A stretch of DNA of 64,000 nucleotides, from contig OX578279.1 in the NCBI GenBank assembly GCA_951217055.1, forward strand, positions 74,269,131 to 74,333,130, given 5' to 3'. This document shows positions 43,454 through 56,924 of the stretch, in pieces. Made by a program: the position numbers and the translations under genes. Below the pieces are notes generated by a model. The model was not told where the DNA came from and did no database searches. It was given only the letters and a program-made list of their open reading frames with translations. Source of the stretch: Gerris lacustris. Taxonomy: Eukaryota > Arthropoda > Insecta > Hemiptera > Gerridae. Each line of letters starts with the position of its first letter. The stretch's first letter is position 1.

Positions 43454-44046
43454 TGCTTCCGAGCTTACCGAAGGTAACGGAAGCATTGTGTTCACTTTTG
43501 AGAACGAAAAACTTTTATGCCTCCGATTTTAAAACTTCCAAGACAGAAATCCGTTTCAGACATCAGGGAACATTTTTGGTCTCGTGTCTGTCTGTCTGTC
43601 TGTCTGTCTGTCGGTCTGTGTGTCCGCGAATTATGAAACGTGCGACGATAATTTGAGTAAATGTCGACCGATTTTGATGAAATTTGGTAGACATGTTCAT
43701 TTTACCAATGCCCAGGACGAGTTCGTTGGACAACGTTATCCGTCCAAGCGTTCACGAGAAACGTGAACTTCACATTTAAAATTGGAATTTTAGGTCGGGG
43801 AAAAAATCGAACATCATCTATTCAATGAGACAAACATTTTTTTCAAATACAATTTTTTAGTAAAACCAACAGCGACACCGCTATGAAGTGTTAAAGATCG
43901 CTGTGTTAAGAAAGCTATTTATAGTTTTTACACAATAAACAATCTAACAATAAAGTAATATAACAATAATTTTTATGTTAATATAACAATAATGTACATG
44001 ATAGGATGCGAGGAAGCTATGTGCCACACTAATTGGCAGTCTATTT
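43454..44046 (+). repeat. Hairpin-headed repeat R, copy 5
   Basis: Head TGCTTCCGAGCTTACCGAAG, tail GCCACACTAATTGGCAGTC. Has a (GTCT)n expansion at about 43584-43610 and a middle section (GACCGATTTTGATGAAATT) matching the copy at 57399 but not copies 1-4: a second subfamily. Confidence 0.78.
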
Positions 44047-44149
44047 TTTTTAAATGGCTGATCTTAAAAATGTAGTAGAAATACGTTGCATATAAATGTT
44101 TTGTTTAATTAAAAATGGTTTAACTAAAGCAGTTAACCATGCAGTAACT

Positions 44150-44440
44150 TCAAAAAAAACATCGAAATGCCGAACCGACCACACATTGATGTTAGCCAAA
44201 ACTAACGTCGAAAGAAAAGATAGAACTATCGAACCGAACACACATACATTTCAGCCAAAACTAACGTCGAAAGAAAATATAGATTTTTTTTTATGTTCGG
44301 CATCGAACCGATCCAGCATCGATGTTAGCCAAAACGTCGAAAGAAAAGATCTATGTATATTACGTTTGGTATCGAACCGATCCAGCATCGATGTTAGCCA
44401 AAACGACGAAAGAAAAGATTGATGTTTTCGATACATCGAC
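44150..44440 (+). repeat. Minisatellite of about 70 bp, four units
   Basis: Units start ATCGAACCGA(T/A)CCAGCATC and contain GATGTTAGCCAAAAC and GTCGAAAGAAAAGAT. The last two are nearly identical, the first two more diverged. A 108-codon open frame through it is a repeat product. From 44440 to 45690 nothing else is recognised apart from more CATCGA-rich words near 44580-44640. Confidence 0.8.
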
Positions 44441-45687
44441 ATCGATCACTCAACCCAACGAACCCCAAAAAAAAGATCACTGATCTTCCGAAATTTTACC
44501 CTGAGCAATAAATTGCTTGCCGATTTTGTAGTTTTCGTCGTTATTTTCGATTTCAAATTACGATGTTCCTTTAGGCCAACATCGATATTGTACATACATC
44601 GAAACTCCAATCACCGATGCATCGACATCGATGTCCCAACCCAAGTATTAACCCTATTTCGGGGATCATTCTCAAAGAATCTTTTCATTTTTCATGTATA
44701 ATGTTAAATAAAGACCTGCTGGAGTTGACTCTGAGATTGGATATATCCTTACGACGATATTTCGAATTAAAATCCATTTTAGGGATTATTATCAAGCGAA
44801 TATTTTCGTTAGGCGGGTTATAAATCATTGTGTATATTTATTATGTCATATCATAAGCAGATTCTTTTAATGACCCCTATAATGGATGGCATACGTAGAG
44901 ATTTACACAATCTCATATTCAGTATTCTCTGACAAGCCTAGATTTATCAATATGTAATAAAAATTACAACACAAGCTTTCCATGTTCAGAATCTGACAAA
45001 TCTATACATTATACCACAGTTCACACAGTTGCGGTTTCTTTAAAATGAACTTAATTTATCTGAACTATAGTTGTTTGGAGAATACAAAACTAAATAAAGA
45101 ATTTACATTCAATAAATTAATTTGTCTTTGTTGAATTCTAAGTGGTACGTTCATTGCACAACAAATGTCACTATCAAAACCTAATTATACGTGTGTCAAT
45201 AGCGACAATTATTCTTCAGTCTTCTATCGTAAAAACTTGACAATACGATTTTATCTAATTTATCCAAGTTATTCCAAGATTAAAAACACCGTCTTATAAT
45301 AGCCCAAGATATCAATGAGAATAATTCATAGATTAGGTAAATACTGGAATAATAAATACGAGTATGTATTGTTATTTCATCAATTTTATAGACACAGTCC
45401 AGATCATATACCAATAGAATAGGTAAGAGACTCTTACGAAATTACGTATAATCTCGGTGTAATGTGCAAGAAGAATTAGTTATTTCTATATTAAGACATT
45501 CTTATTTGTTAATATATATAATAGAGTAACAATAAGGCTTCCCAATGGATATATATCACTAAAGTACTAATACATTAAAAAGAGATATATTTTTTCAAAG
45601 GAGTCCTAATTGTTTGATGTTTAAACTAAATTACAGGTACTGGTACATACCTAACACAATATGTTACATCGGTGCGTATAAGTTTAA

Positions 45688-46252
<565 letters not shown>

Positions 46253-46381
46253 TAAATGTTAATCCGCCTTTATCTTTTTCTCTTTAATCATATTTATACT
46301 GCGTTGTTTATTGTATATCAACTATTGCTTGAAGTTGGAGAAAAAACACTTTTATTTCGTGTAATATTTGACAAACTAACC

Positions 46382-46670
46382 TATTAAGTGACAAACTACT
46401 ATCAACTTGATTATTGGTCTACTAACTAAGTTCGTACTCAGGATCATGAAAATCGCATTGTCCACCAAAAAGGACGGGACATGGCCACTCTCCACCGGTT
46501 TGTTTTTTACATATGCCATATGCCTATTACCAAGCTATGTCCCACAGACGAATTTAGCCGACCACATATTCTTAAAAGGCACCAAAAGATTTACTTATAC
46601 ACAAAATTCTAGCTTGACGTTAGTCAGACACTTTTGTGCACGCTATCTCCTGGTGTAAAATAGGGAATTT
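46382..46670 (+). repeat. Repeat Z, copy 1
   Basis: Runs from CTATTAAGTGACAAACTAC through CAGGATCATGAAAATCGC and CCAAGCTATGTCCCACAGAC to GCTATCTCCTGG. Two more copies lie in the serpin intron at 59950-60490. The open frame inside is also partly open in the other copies but unlike any known protein. 46680-47700 is otherwise featureless. Confidence 0.65.
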
Positions 46671-47699
46671 TAGTAGTAAAAAATATTCAAGACAATTTTT
46701 AATTACTTTAATCATATAGTTCCAACATTTTGACATCTACCTTAGTTTACTTGTACATTAGTCTTTCCTTTTTTTAAGTATTCCCAACAATTTCCTATAA
46801 TCCTTTATTTTTAAAGGTTGTTGATTTTTAGAGGCGATTAGAGTTAAGATGATCTTTACGTGTCATAATCCCCAGCATTAATAATTCCAGTGCTACATAT
46901 TTTTTACTAATCCGTTTCCTTTTTTTTAAGGAATCCCTAATTCCAGGGTTAATAGAGTTTGACCTTAGTTTACTTGTTCATTAGTGTTTCCCTATTATGG
47001 GATTAGGTATATCCTAAACAATTTCCTATAATCCTTTATTCTTTATAAAAACCTGTATCATGTAGGTTTAAACCTCTGTTCCTAAACTGTGATAATTCAA
47101 CTTTGCTATAACGAATCATAAATCATATAAAAACAGATTATTATATGAAGTAATATTTTAGTTTTTGTGCTCCGTTAATCATCTACTTTATCTCTTTTGG
47201 TTGTTGGAAACACTAGAATTACCCGGATATCCTTTAAAAATAACAAAGTAAAAACTATGGAAAAAGAGATCTAATTTCTAAGATATCATTATATTGTTCA
47301 TAATACCCGTATAAATTCTGATTTTATTTTGTGTCAATGCCCTTAATATGTGTCAGTAAAACTTAGCATGTACATTAATAATTAAAAATATTGTCTGCAG
47401 CAAAGTAATATTTCTCCAAAATTTTGAATTATTACTTCGATTGTTTGAATTTATTTATATGTACTAGTGATGCGGGGCATAAAGAAAACTTTGCATTTGG
47501 CTTTTACATATACCATATTTTTTTTTCAAAATGGTTACCAGGAAATATTTTTCGGGGAAAAACTTACATATTATTAATCTGCCTGAAATGAGCTTTAAAA
47601 TGACAACATAGTAACATGCCTTATAAGCTCCCTCCGCTCGGCCATATGTTTTTTCAAAAGCTATTAAAATATAAATATTTTGTAACAATAGTTACACAT

Positions 47700-47960
47700 T
47701 CTGTTCCTACTTTATAAGGCCTCCAAATTATAATCGTTCATTCTCGATCTAGTTCTATTGCCGTGAATATTTGGCTTGCTAGATTTGTAGAAAAGATTGA
47801 AAGCTTGGATTCGAGGAATTTGTATCGGTATAACGACAGAAAAATCATTCTCCCGTATAGCTCAGTTGGTAAGAGCCTGTAACGGATTAATAGGAGGACC
47901 CGTGGTTCAAGTTCCTGTGCGGGGGTCTACTTTTCTCTGTATGTCTCACGTAGTTATTGA
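47700..47960 (+). mobile_element. tRNA-bearing repeat, single-armed copy
   Basis: Matches the right half of 17391-17790: TCTAGTTCTATTG, GAAAGCTTGGATTCG, the tRNA-like block, then TCTACTTTTCTCTGTATGTC. The mirrored left arm is missing. Confidence 0.65.
47851..47925 (+). tRNA. tRNA-like unit in repeat
   Basis: Acceptor TCCCGTA pairs with TGCGGGG (two G-T). D-arm GCTCAGTTGGTAAGAGC intact. The anticodon stem is damaged around ACGGATT, again GGA at the anticodon position. T-arm GGTTCAAGTTCC. Diverged, unlikely functional. Confidence 0.35.
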
Positions 47961-47999
47961 TAATTATAAGTAAATTTAAAGTAAAACTTTTTAAGGCCT

Positions 48000-48440
48000 T
48001 TAAAACTATGTATAACCTGTCATGTTGACTAAAAACTTTATCTTTAGCCGTCCACTATATTTGCCACCATCTTGAAAATATTAAATATACAATTTTAATA
48101 AATTACATTTTCTCTTCCTACTCTTCAAGACCTTTAATGATGTATAACATGTCATGCAGACAACAACTTTTTTTTTAATCGTCCGCCATATTAAAAATAT
48201 TAAATGTAAGATTCCCATGATAAGAAGCAACTGGGAGTTAAATTTCGTTCAAATCGGTTAATTTTTACGCCAGTTATAATTACACAAACAAACATACAAA
48301 CATTTCAAAACCTAAATCTCTAAAACGAAGATCTCACTACCTCGTTCTTACCTTTATATGAAATTTAGTAAACTTTATCCGTTTATCGGAAAACAAAATA
48401 GTCTGACAATTAGTGTGGCGCATAGCTTCCTCGCGTACTT
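48000..48440 (-). repeat. Diverged R-type copy, reverse
   Basis: The right end reads as the complement of the R tail (AATTAGTGTGGCGCATAGC). The inside has CCACCATCTTGAAAATATT and CAAATCGGTTAATTTTTACG, linking it to the repeat around 7255-8400. Confidence 0.5.
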
Positions 48441-48948
48441 TTCTTTTAAGACCCATTATGATTTAATTAATTTAATTTTTTCTACCCATTTATTTTAAAT
48501 CTGTTAATTTTAAACCCTTAAATCTCGCGCAGTTTCAATTTAAATTGGATCACCACGCAGTAAACTGTTCAAAATAGCCATGTTAATGTTTCAAAATTGA
48601 ATAGGTGTCACAATTTATTTATTAGTTCTCCAACTTGTAAACTTTAGTATGCAGGTAATATAATTTTAAGCAAATGTAGAGAATTAAGATGAATATTAAG
48701 AGCAAAATAAGGCATATTATGACCATTTACTTACATAGTGCAAATTGTAATTTGTAATTATGTAAATAAATTAATTTACATACGTACACACACACACGCA
48801 TGTATTAATAATAATAAAGCTTTTTTATTAACTTCTTACATAATAATTTAAATATAAATAAAAATTCTCACTTCCAAGTCTTGTATGAATAAATTAAATT
48901 ATTAGGATAATATGTATTTTCTTCAAAAAGAAGAAAATAAAACACTCT

Positions 48949-49055
<107 letters not shown>

Positions 49056-49955
49056 ATGTATCAAAAATAGTTTATTTCACGTTAAAAAGGATAACAAAAC
49101 AATAAAAAAAGTAATTACGGACGCGATTTCAGTAAATAATATTTTCATTGTTTACGAATATTGGAAGAAACTCACGGTAATAAAAAGTATTTAACTCTTA
49201 ATAACTTGTCTGACTACTTTAATAGCACTTACGCAGTCCCTGAGCCATCGAGTTAATGAATTTATACTTCCTAAAGTTCCTTAAGGTCATATATTTCTAA
49301 ATCATGTACATATTTAGTAGCAAATAAATTAGTATTTTCACTTGCGTTGATGTAAAACGACAATATTTTATAGATAATTCTATAAATAAACGATATAGTT
49401 TAGAGTTTAGATTTATCTTTAATAAAAAATAAATATATATGCGTATATATATATTTCAAACTTTTTATAATTCTTTCACAAATAAATCTCTTCATAAAGA
49501 AGAATTCCTCTTCTTTCTTTCATAAAGAAAGAAGTTTAATAATGACCATATAATTAAGTGCATGAGATCAAACTTTGTCGAAATTAATAAAAAATAAATT
49601 AAAAACAAAAATATACCCATTATAGTCCCCAGGCCACTATAAGAAGTGAGTCGCTGATTGATCAAGTTTTCTTACCTTATGGAATCGTTTATTTATGCCT
49701 TGTCCACCGATGAATTGGGTATATGGCAACTGGGAGCTGGACCATTTCTTTTTTATTGACATGCCAAACATGCCCTTCTGCGGTAACATTGAAAAGAGAG
49801 ATAAAGTTTTGATTTTCACAGGATCGTTTAATCAGGGCCGGATATAGCTACCGCCAGCCCCCGCGGTGCGGGGGGGCCCACGGTCCTGGGGGGCCCAGTC
49901 AGATATGTTGAAAAGGTTTTTTTACAACAAAAAAAGGCAAGAAGGATATTGTGAT

Positions 49956-50192
49956 CAGTGGCGTAGCTATGGGCCCGAATTGCGGGCACGTCCCCGGTGC
50001 CAGGGGGCCCACAAATAAAAAAAAACATGAAACTACTATCTTTATACCGCAATGTCGATGGGGGCCCCTTTAGAGTATAATTAAATCTAAACTGGAATTA
50101 TACTCAATACTCATATACCTTTGTCAGGGGGCCCCATTCAGTGCTGAACGCAATTGTTTCAATTATCAAATTTTTTGGCGAGGGGCCCACAG
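49956..50192. mobile_element. hAT-like MITE J3 with 8-bp TSD
   Basis: Exact ATTGTGAT at 49948-49955 and 50193-50200. Starts CAGTGGCGTAGCTATGGGCC and ends GGGGCCCACAG (shortened right TIR). Confidence 0.85.
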
Positions 50193-51100
50193 ATTGTGAT
50201 GAACTTCAAATTCTTCCTAAGGTATAATGAGTACGGAAGTTTGAATATTTTTGTTTCAATTAGTTACTTACACTTTTGTGATATTTTCACCTTATTCAAT
50301 ATGGTCAATGCTAATTTAATGGAGAGAAACTGACTGACAAATCATATTAACTGATATTAATACATTTTACATTTTTTACTTGTAATGCGATTTTTAAGCT
50401 TCCAGCTACAAAACAACTATTTGTGTTTTGTAGCCCACCTTTGTTAAACTTCAAAATTCGTCCCCGCGCCAAATCTCTTTTCCTGTAAGGACAAACTTGC
50501 CCTCAGAAATCCTTCAAACTCGCATCTTTTTGTACTTAAATTTTAAAAAATTTTCCGGCAGGGGGGGGGGGGGGGGGGACCCCGGACCCCCAGCCGTTGT
50601 TTGTTCAAAGGGATCCAGATGCTAACTTGCCCTGGGGCCCGGAAATCCTCTCAGCGGCCCTGATGCATAATGCATATATCTGGTCATTATACATAATAAC
50701 TAAATCAGCTCAGTTTTTATTTTACCTAAACGATAAAATAGGTATCTTCGAAAAGGACTAACGAAAAAAATTAAAGACCCCATTTTTGGATAACCTTGAA
50801 AACATTTTTATTGGAAATATCACCAAAGATAATATGGAAGAGGAGTAGTTATAGGACACCCGGTATAATATTGTTGTTGTTGTGAGGAGGTAAATTGTAT
50901 TTTTCGATACAGCAGATATTCACTGTATATTACCCTTCATTTCCATATTATGCTTATTATTCTTATTTAGGTCTTTAGGGCATTAATAACTCCAAAGTCA
51001 ATCCGTTTTTGGCTATATTTCACCTCCTTTGAGGCATCTTCAGGCCTAAAAGATTTTTAAAATTGTATTTCTTATATCTACATTAACTTTTAACTTACTA

Positions 51101-52692
51101 CATTGGCGTAACTAGGGGGGTGCTAGGGTGGGCCAAGCCCACCCTAGACGAAAATTAGCCCCCCCTAGAAAAATAAAAAAGTAAAAAAAATCCAAGTTGG
51201 TTTTTTACGGACATTTGTAAAAATCGACTATATTTTAAGGTGCAACGGCAAGAAAAAAATTATACCCAATCAAGAGGAGCTTAATAATACCAATTAATCA
51301 AGAGGAGCTTAATAATACCAATTAATCAAGAGGAGCTTAATAATACCAATTAATCAAGAGGAGCTTAATAATACCAATTAATCAAGAGGAGCTTGATTTT
51401 CGAAAAACATTTTGAGTTGGTAATTTCCAAAATCAGTTAGGAACCTTAAAAATCGCTTGGCCAAACATTGGGTCAGGGCAGTTTTAAACCACTCCTTAAG
51501 GGTGAAAATCGGCCCTAAAGAGGGAAATAGTGTGTTTTTTGGATTTTTGTAATGAAAAGGCTTTTTTTTAACACGTTTTTACGTAAAACTTTTGAAATTA
51601 TTAAAAAATTAAAATTTATTTTCAAGGCTTTTTTAGCTCCCACAGAGGTCCATCGCCGGTAAAGAGAACTTTTCAAAAACGTTTTCGTATTTGGTACCAG
51701 ACTTGAGGTCAAATTGTCCTTTTTAAGAATCCGGTTTGTTTCTTTTTCCTTCGTGGCGTTGTTTTGCTTTACCTCCCGCTCCTACCTTTGCACTCCCGCT
51801 TAAGGGCGACATCGGGAATTTTTTTTTCGCCGATCAGAAAACCGGAGATATTTGGTACGGGGTGTGATATATCATTGAAAAGCCCTGGGGAAGAATTCAA
51901 AAGTGATGCAAAAACATTTAAAACATTTTCACGTTTCAGACCCTTTGAAGTGAAAAAACACTTTTTACCACTTTTTTTCAAACCTTTTTCTACATGAGGC
52001 TACGACGCCATTGGGCTTTTGAGCCTTAAAAGCCTATGGAATGCTGTTAACCGCGTTTTGCTTTTAAACTCGATGGTACTTTTACTTTTTTAAATATGGT
52101 ACTTTTAATTCCGAGGTACAAGATGGTACATAGGAGGTACATACGGAGAAAAAAAAGTTCTCTCCTACTCTGCTTCGTATGCTCTAAAAATGTCCTTTTC
52201 AAGGGGTAGGGCTATCCCCTTTTTTTAGTACCTTCAAGGGGGGGGGGGGGGGGGGCGTGTTTTTACGAAATTTCTTTGACTTTGACCTTCAGTACCAGTA
52301 CCCATTGCAATTTGATTTGGGCGGGGTTCAAAAGGGTACCGGACTTTAGGTCAAATTGTCCTCTTTAAGAATCCGGTTTGTTTTTATATTTCCGATTCCT
52401 ACATCGGGAGCTACGTCTATGTGAAGGATGTCCTCCTTGGGTAGCCGCAGCCAGAAGGGGCTTTGTGCCGATTTGACAGAGGTATCGTTGGAAAGGCCTT
52501 TTAAAATGTACCCTATTGTACTTTTAGAGTGCCGGCTAGGGGGTAGGTTACCCCACTGTGGGGCTAATAGGTAAAAATCCTCCTTTATTAGGAAAAAGAA
52601 CCTCCAGATGAGAATTTGATTTTAGGGTATCGAAATTTCAAAATTCCCCCCCCCCCCGGAGGGCTTAGGCTTTTATCCTAGTTACGCCAATG
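51101..52692. mobile_element. hAT-like element, 1592 bp, 8-bp TSD
   Basis: Exact ACTTACTA at 51093-51100 and 52693-52700. Ends CATTGGCGTAACTAGG / CCTAGTTACGCCAATG. Contains a 28-bp tandem array at 51268-51395, an 18-G run at about 52238 and several 60-77-codon frames on both strands without recognised motifs. Confidence 0.9.
51268..51395 (+). repeat. 28-bp tandem repeat, about 4.5 units
   Basis: CAATTAATCAAGAGGAGC followed by TTAATAATAC repeats without change, so expansion is recent. The array starts CCCAATCAAGAGG and ends GAGGAGCTTGATT. Confidence 0.92.
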
Positions 52693-54773
52693 ACTTACTA
52701 TCTTTATATGTCATTTTGACACAACTTTTAAACAAAACATTATTACACTTTTTTTAAAAAAAAATACGTGTGGCGTCGCAGGACACCCGTTAAAAACGAA
52801 GTTCCTTACGCTTTTCATTAAATATACAAATTATAAAATCACACTACTAAGTATACGATGCTAACTACTTATACATGGCGGAGTTAGAAAACAGACAAAA
52901 TTAATTCTGATTAAAAGTAATTACCTGACTAAAACTAACTAACTAAAATTAATTAAAATTAAAAGTAATTAATTGTTTGTACTTTCCCCTACCCAGCCTA
53001 CTAATTTAAATATAATGTGAAATTTTACTTTATTTTACTGTGTGTATGACGTTTTATAAACATCGTTACGTTAGAACGTAAGATATCTGTTAAAACGTAG
53101 TTTTCTCTATTTTAAACGCTTAGGTCCGCTTTAATAAATTTAGCGATCTTCAACACTTCATAGCAGTATCGGTGTTGATTTAACTAAAAGAAAAATTAAT
53201 TTAAAATATTTATTTATGTAACTAGGCAGCAAAATGGAATTTTACTGACGAGTGATTAGATTAGCCTCTAAACTGTCATTGCCAACATTATAAAAGTAAA
53301 TTTTTTTTTAAATGTTTCCTCATTTTACCGCCTAGGCAGTAAAATCACATTTCTCTGCCCGAAATCAGTTCAATAATGCTTCATTTTGCTGCCGCAAGTA
53401 CATTAAAGTTGTTTATCTCATTGAATAGAATAAGTTAGAATTTTTCCCGTCCAAAAATTTCAATTTTACATTTGAACATTTACGCGAGCGTTGCTAAAAT
53501 AAACATGTCTTCCTCATCGGTCAACTTTGGCTCAAGTTATCGTCATGGGTCAATTTCAGTTTTGTACGGTGTCTTTTTCGGATTCACTCCCGGACTCCAG
53601 GCGCTCTAACGTGCCATAAGGAACTTAGTTCCAATAAATATGATAAATTAACATATACCAGTAGACTAACCTTTAACAAAATCTCCTCATAACATAATTT
53701 ATTTTCTTTTCTTGCAAGAGAATTGTCATGAAAGAAAATAACTAAGAAAATAAATCAAGTAATGTTTAAGGGAAAATTGTTAAACGTTATGTCAACATGT
53801 TATATAAAGATAATTTAAGTTAATCTAGATATAAAAAATAAAAATTTAAAAATCTTCTTTTAGGCCTGAAGATGCCTCAAAGGGGGTGAAATAATAGCCA
53901 AAAATAGTTTGACTTTGGAATTATTAATACCCTGAAGACCTAATTAGGAATTAGAATTTTTTTTGAGGCAATTACCTCTTTCTTATTTTGACGAGGTAGT
54001 TCAATAGCGAATTTGAGATGAAGAATGAATGCGGTGCGTGTAATTAGGTTGTGGTGTGTAGTTTTCTTACTTTATTTGGCCATCACGAGTACTCACGAGG
54101 ATCGCCGATAGTGCAGGATTCCCATTCTACGGTGCACTAACCAGTAAACTCCCCCCCCCCCCTTCCCTTCCAAATAGGACCTGGCCTGGGTAGGTTGGGG
54201 GCCCATTGGAGTTTGTCGCGGGGGGGCCCGAAAATTGAAAATCCGGCCCTGCGTTTAATTAATTTAATTTCAAAACAGTGGTACAGGTGGCCACCGATAC
54301 GAGTGGGCCGTTTGGGGTGTCCACCGCCCCCAAACATGTCGCTCTGCGGGACGTTGAAAAGTAAACGGCCCACTGGTATCGGTGGCCACCTGTACCACTG
54401 TTTTCTAAATAATTTAATTAAACGATCCTGTGAAAATCAAAACTTTATCTATCTCTTTTCAATGTTCCCGCAGAAGGGCATGTTTGGCATGTCAATAAAA
54501 AAGAAATGGCCCAGCGCCCAGTTGTCATATACCCAATTCATCGGTGGACAAAGTATAAATAAGCGATTCCATAAGGTAAGAAAACTTTATCAATCAGCGA
54601 CTCACTTCTTATGGTGGCCTGGGGACTATTATTATTAGATATAGCTATAGCTATAGCTATACCATTATGTGATTTTTACTATATCACTGTGTGTTAATAA
54701 ATAATTTTTAGGCATATTTTAATTAATAAATATATATTTTGTATAAAACATATTTTGTGGTAAATCTGATTTT

Positions 54774-54900
54774 TGCTTCCGAGCTTGCCGAGAGTAACTA
54801 GAAGAATTGTGGTCGTTCTGAAGAGCGAATTAAGTATTTTTATGTCTCCGATTTAAAATATTCCTGGACAGAAATCCGTTTCATACTGTCAGTGAAATAT
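54774..54900 (+). repeat. Hairpin-headed repeat R, diverged head
   Basis: TTTTGCTTCCGAGCTTGCCG then GATCG-less GGTCGTTCTGAAGAGCG and CAGAAATCCGTTTCATACTG. The tail is not found downstream. The next kilobase to 55898 holds nothing recognised. Confidence 0.55.
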
Positions 54901-55898
54901 TTTGTCACGATTAAAATTTTTAAGAACCAACTAGAGGTACACTCGCAAACTTTCCAGTACTGAAACGCCGGAGGTTCTGAGGGGAATACCGCCCAGGAAA
55001 GCGAGGGGTTCCGGAAAATGTTTGACAATATAACCTCTAAAAACGTGTTTTTATGCATTCTGGAGGTAAAATTTACTATTAGGCCCCAAGGTGTGATTAT
55101 AGTGATGAAGTAACGAAACTAAATCTACCCCAGGGGGAAAAATCCCGTTATATCAACTCCATATTTTACTATAAGTTCTTGAGAGTTGAATTTTGCAATA
55201 CTGCTGGGAAAATTTTCATGACAGAAATAAAATTTGTTGTTATTAATTTAAGCAACTTATTTTGTTATTATTCTATTAGCTTTACACATTAAGAATTCAG
55301 ATACAAATTATTTATATAATTAGTTACCTTAATGATTCTATTTTTATCTTTGTTTTGTTGAATTTAGATGGGCTCACAACATTGTTAATGGTAGTAATGT
55401 CATAAACAATGTTAGTTCAGCGATCATGAATAAGCTACACAAGGAAATTTACTAAGAGTTGAATTTTTTATAATATTGTACATAAATTAAGCAAAAGTTA
55501 ATCCCTCTACATTTATATGAGTAAGACTCAATAGTTTTAGTACAGTAGTACCACTACATCAAAAAATCCCTAAACGGGAAATTAATGAATCTATATTTTA
55601 TTATTATTTTTTTTTTTTCCATTTAGTTACTTTAGGGGCAGAACTGCAAGGTTAATGCTCCTATACAATAGTTTCACCTACATTATTTATTATTTTTATA
55701 CTTCTTAAACAATACATATAATAAGCAACGATATTCCATTGAAATATCAAGTTAAACGTAAAAATACATTCTAGAATTTCCTTACTTTTGAGAACACATT
55801 TTATACAAGAAAGTAATTTTTCATCCACTAAAACTAAAGCAGTACCGGAACGGCGTTCCGTTGCGTTCCGCCTCCTGTAAACAACTTATCGTAAAAAA

Positions 55899-56801
55899 AG
55901 TAGGGGAGACCAGGGACTGATAAAACATTTTTTACAAAAACGCTTCCTGCAAAAACATTTTAACCTCTATGTATTTGACAGTGAGCCTTAATTGAACTTC
56001 AGTTATCAGACTAGAAATGGATGAGGTTATAGTAAGATTATCTGCATTACAAAAATATTTATAGGCATTTTAAAAATTCAGGAAGTATGTTTCAACCGAC
56101 CCCATAGCAGGGGCGGTTGTAACACTAATAGAATAAAGAGAATTATGTTAGAAATACTTATTTATCGATCACAGAACATGAAGCAAAATAATTGAATAAT
56201 TGGTCATACGTAGAATAATAGGAGTTTAAGATAAATGCAAAAATAATATATAAGATAAAAACAATAATAAATTATTCTAAATGTAATTTGTATTATATAT
56301 TTTGTAGTTCAAGGTTAATTAACATTAAAACTAATAAAATTTGACGAAAGTAAAAAAAAAAAAAAAAAAAAAATTAAATTATTTAAATGAAGCGTTAAAG
56401 TGTATTTGAAAATTTCATACTTTATAGCCAGCTGGTAAATTAATTGTAAACATTGTTACAACCGTACCCAGAACATGTTTTAAAATAGTTGTCGTCATAA
56501 CCTCCGAAATAAACAATTTAGATAAAAAAAAAGAATTACACCTGTTGAACTTCCATAACCAAAGTTCTTACGTTAAAAACTATCATAACCACAACTATAT
56601 TAGTTGGATAAAAAAGCAAAAGAGTAGCAACAAAAATACTTACTTTTGGACGCGAAAACACAATACCCCCTCTCAGAAACTTATGATAAACTCGAAACGA
56701 CACCAAACACAAAAGTTCAGATCCCTTGGTTGTTCCCAAATATCGCTAATTTTTCCACCCATTAATTGGGTTGTTTCAACCGACCCCGGTCTCCCCTACT
56801 T
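55899..56801. mobile_element. TIR element, AGTAGGGGAGACC ends
   Basis: Ends AGTAGGGGAGACC / GGTCTCCCCTACT with the inner word TTTCAACCGACCCC at 56090 and 56773. About 900 bp, no transposase seen; the 98-codon frame at 56545 shows no motif. Confidence 0.65.
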
Positions 56802-56924
56802 ATACGATTTTGGAGAAATTTGGAGGGTTTGCCGAAAATAGAAACCTAGAGCTGGTTCCACATTAATTTTAACCTATATTAAAACCTATTAACCTATTGA
56901 AGTCTTCACACTTTATTTATTGAA

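Larger units (their letters stand above)
49833..54251. mobile_element. hAT-like element, 4419 bp, non-autonomous, itself carrying two insertions
   Basis: Exact 8-bp duplication CGTTTAAT at 49825-49832 and 54252-54259. Ends CAGGGCCGGAT / ATCCGGCCCTG. It contains the hAT-like elements 49956-50192 and 51101-52692 and an inner mirrored pair at about 50957-51090 and 53815-53945 (GAGGCATCTTCAGGCCTAAA). No frame longer than about 80 codons and no transposase or BED motif seen. Confidence 0.85.
49623..54628. mobile_element. Foldback element (about 580 bp) split by a 4.4-kb hAT-like insertion
   Basis: Outer ends TAGTCCCCAGGCCA / complement with TTA on each outer side. The left arm 49623-49832 is the mirror of 54415-54628 (shared TTTATCTCTCTTTTCAATG-type wording, complement on the left). 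The centre, 54277-54403, is itself a hairpin with CGGTGGCCACCTGTACCAC. Open frames across it are shared by both arms and are not a gene. Confidence 0.82.

Noticed and set aside
44096..44422. 108-codon plus-strand frame with repeated ASNRSSIDVSQN-type text
   Set aside because: Product of the 70-bp minisatellite, whose unit length keeps frame; no independent support.
51268..51395. CRISPR-like array
   Set aside because: Contiguous identical 28-bp units without spacers.
51764..51997. Overlapping frames of 70-77 codons on both strands in the 1.6-kb element
   Set aside because: They overlap each other in antisense and show no hAT transposase, BED or dimerisation signature.
54195..54638. 147-codon frame and its partner at 49637-49819
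   Set aside because: Both are the arm sequence of the same foldback element read in opposite copies; shared because the DNA is repeated, not because a protein is conserved.
56536..56841. Frames inside the TIR element at 55899-56801
   Set aside because: No transposase motif seen; open by chance in a short stretch.
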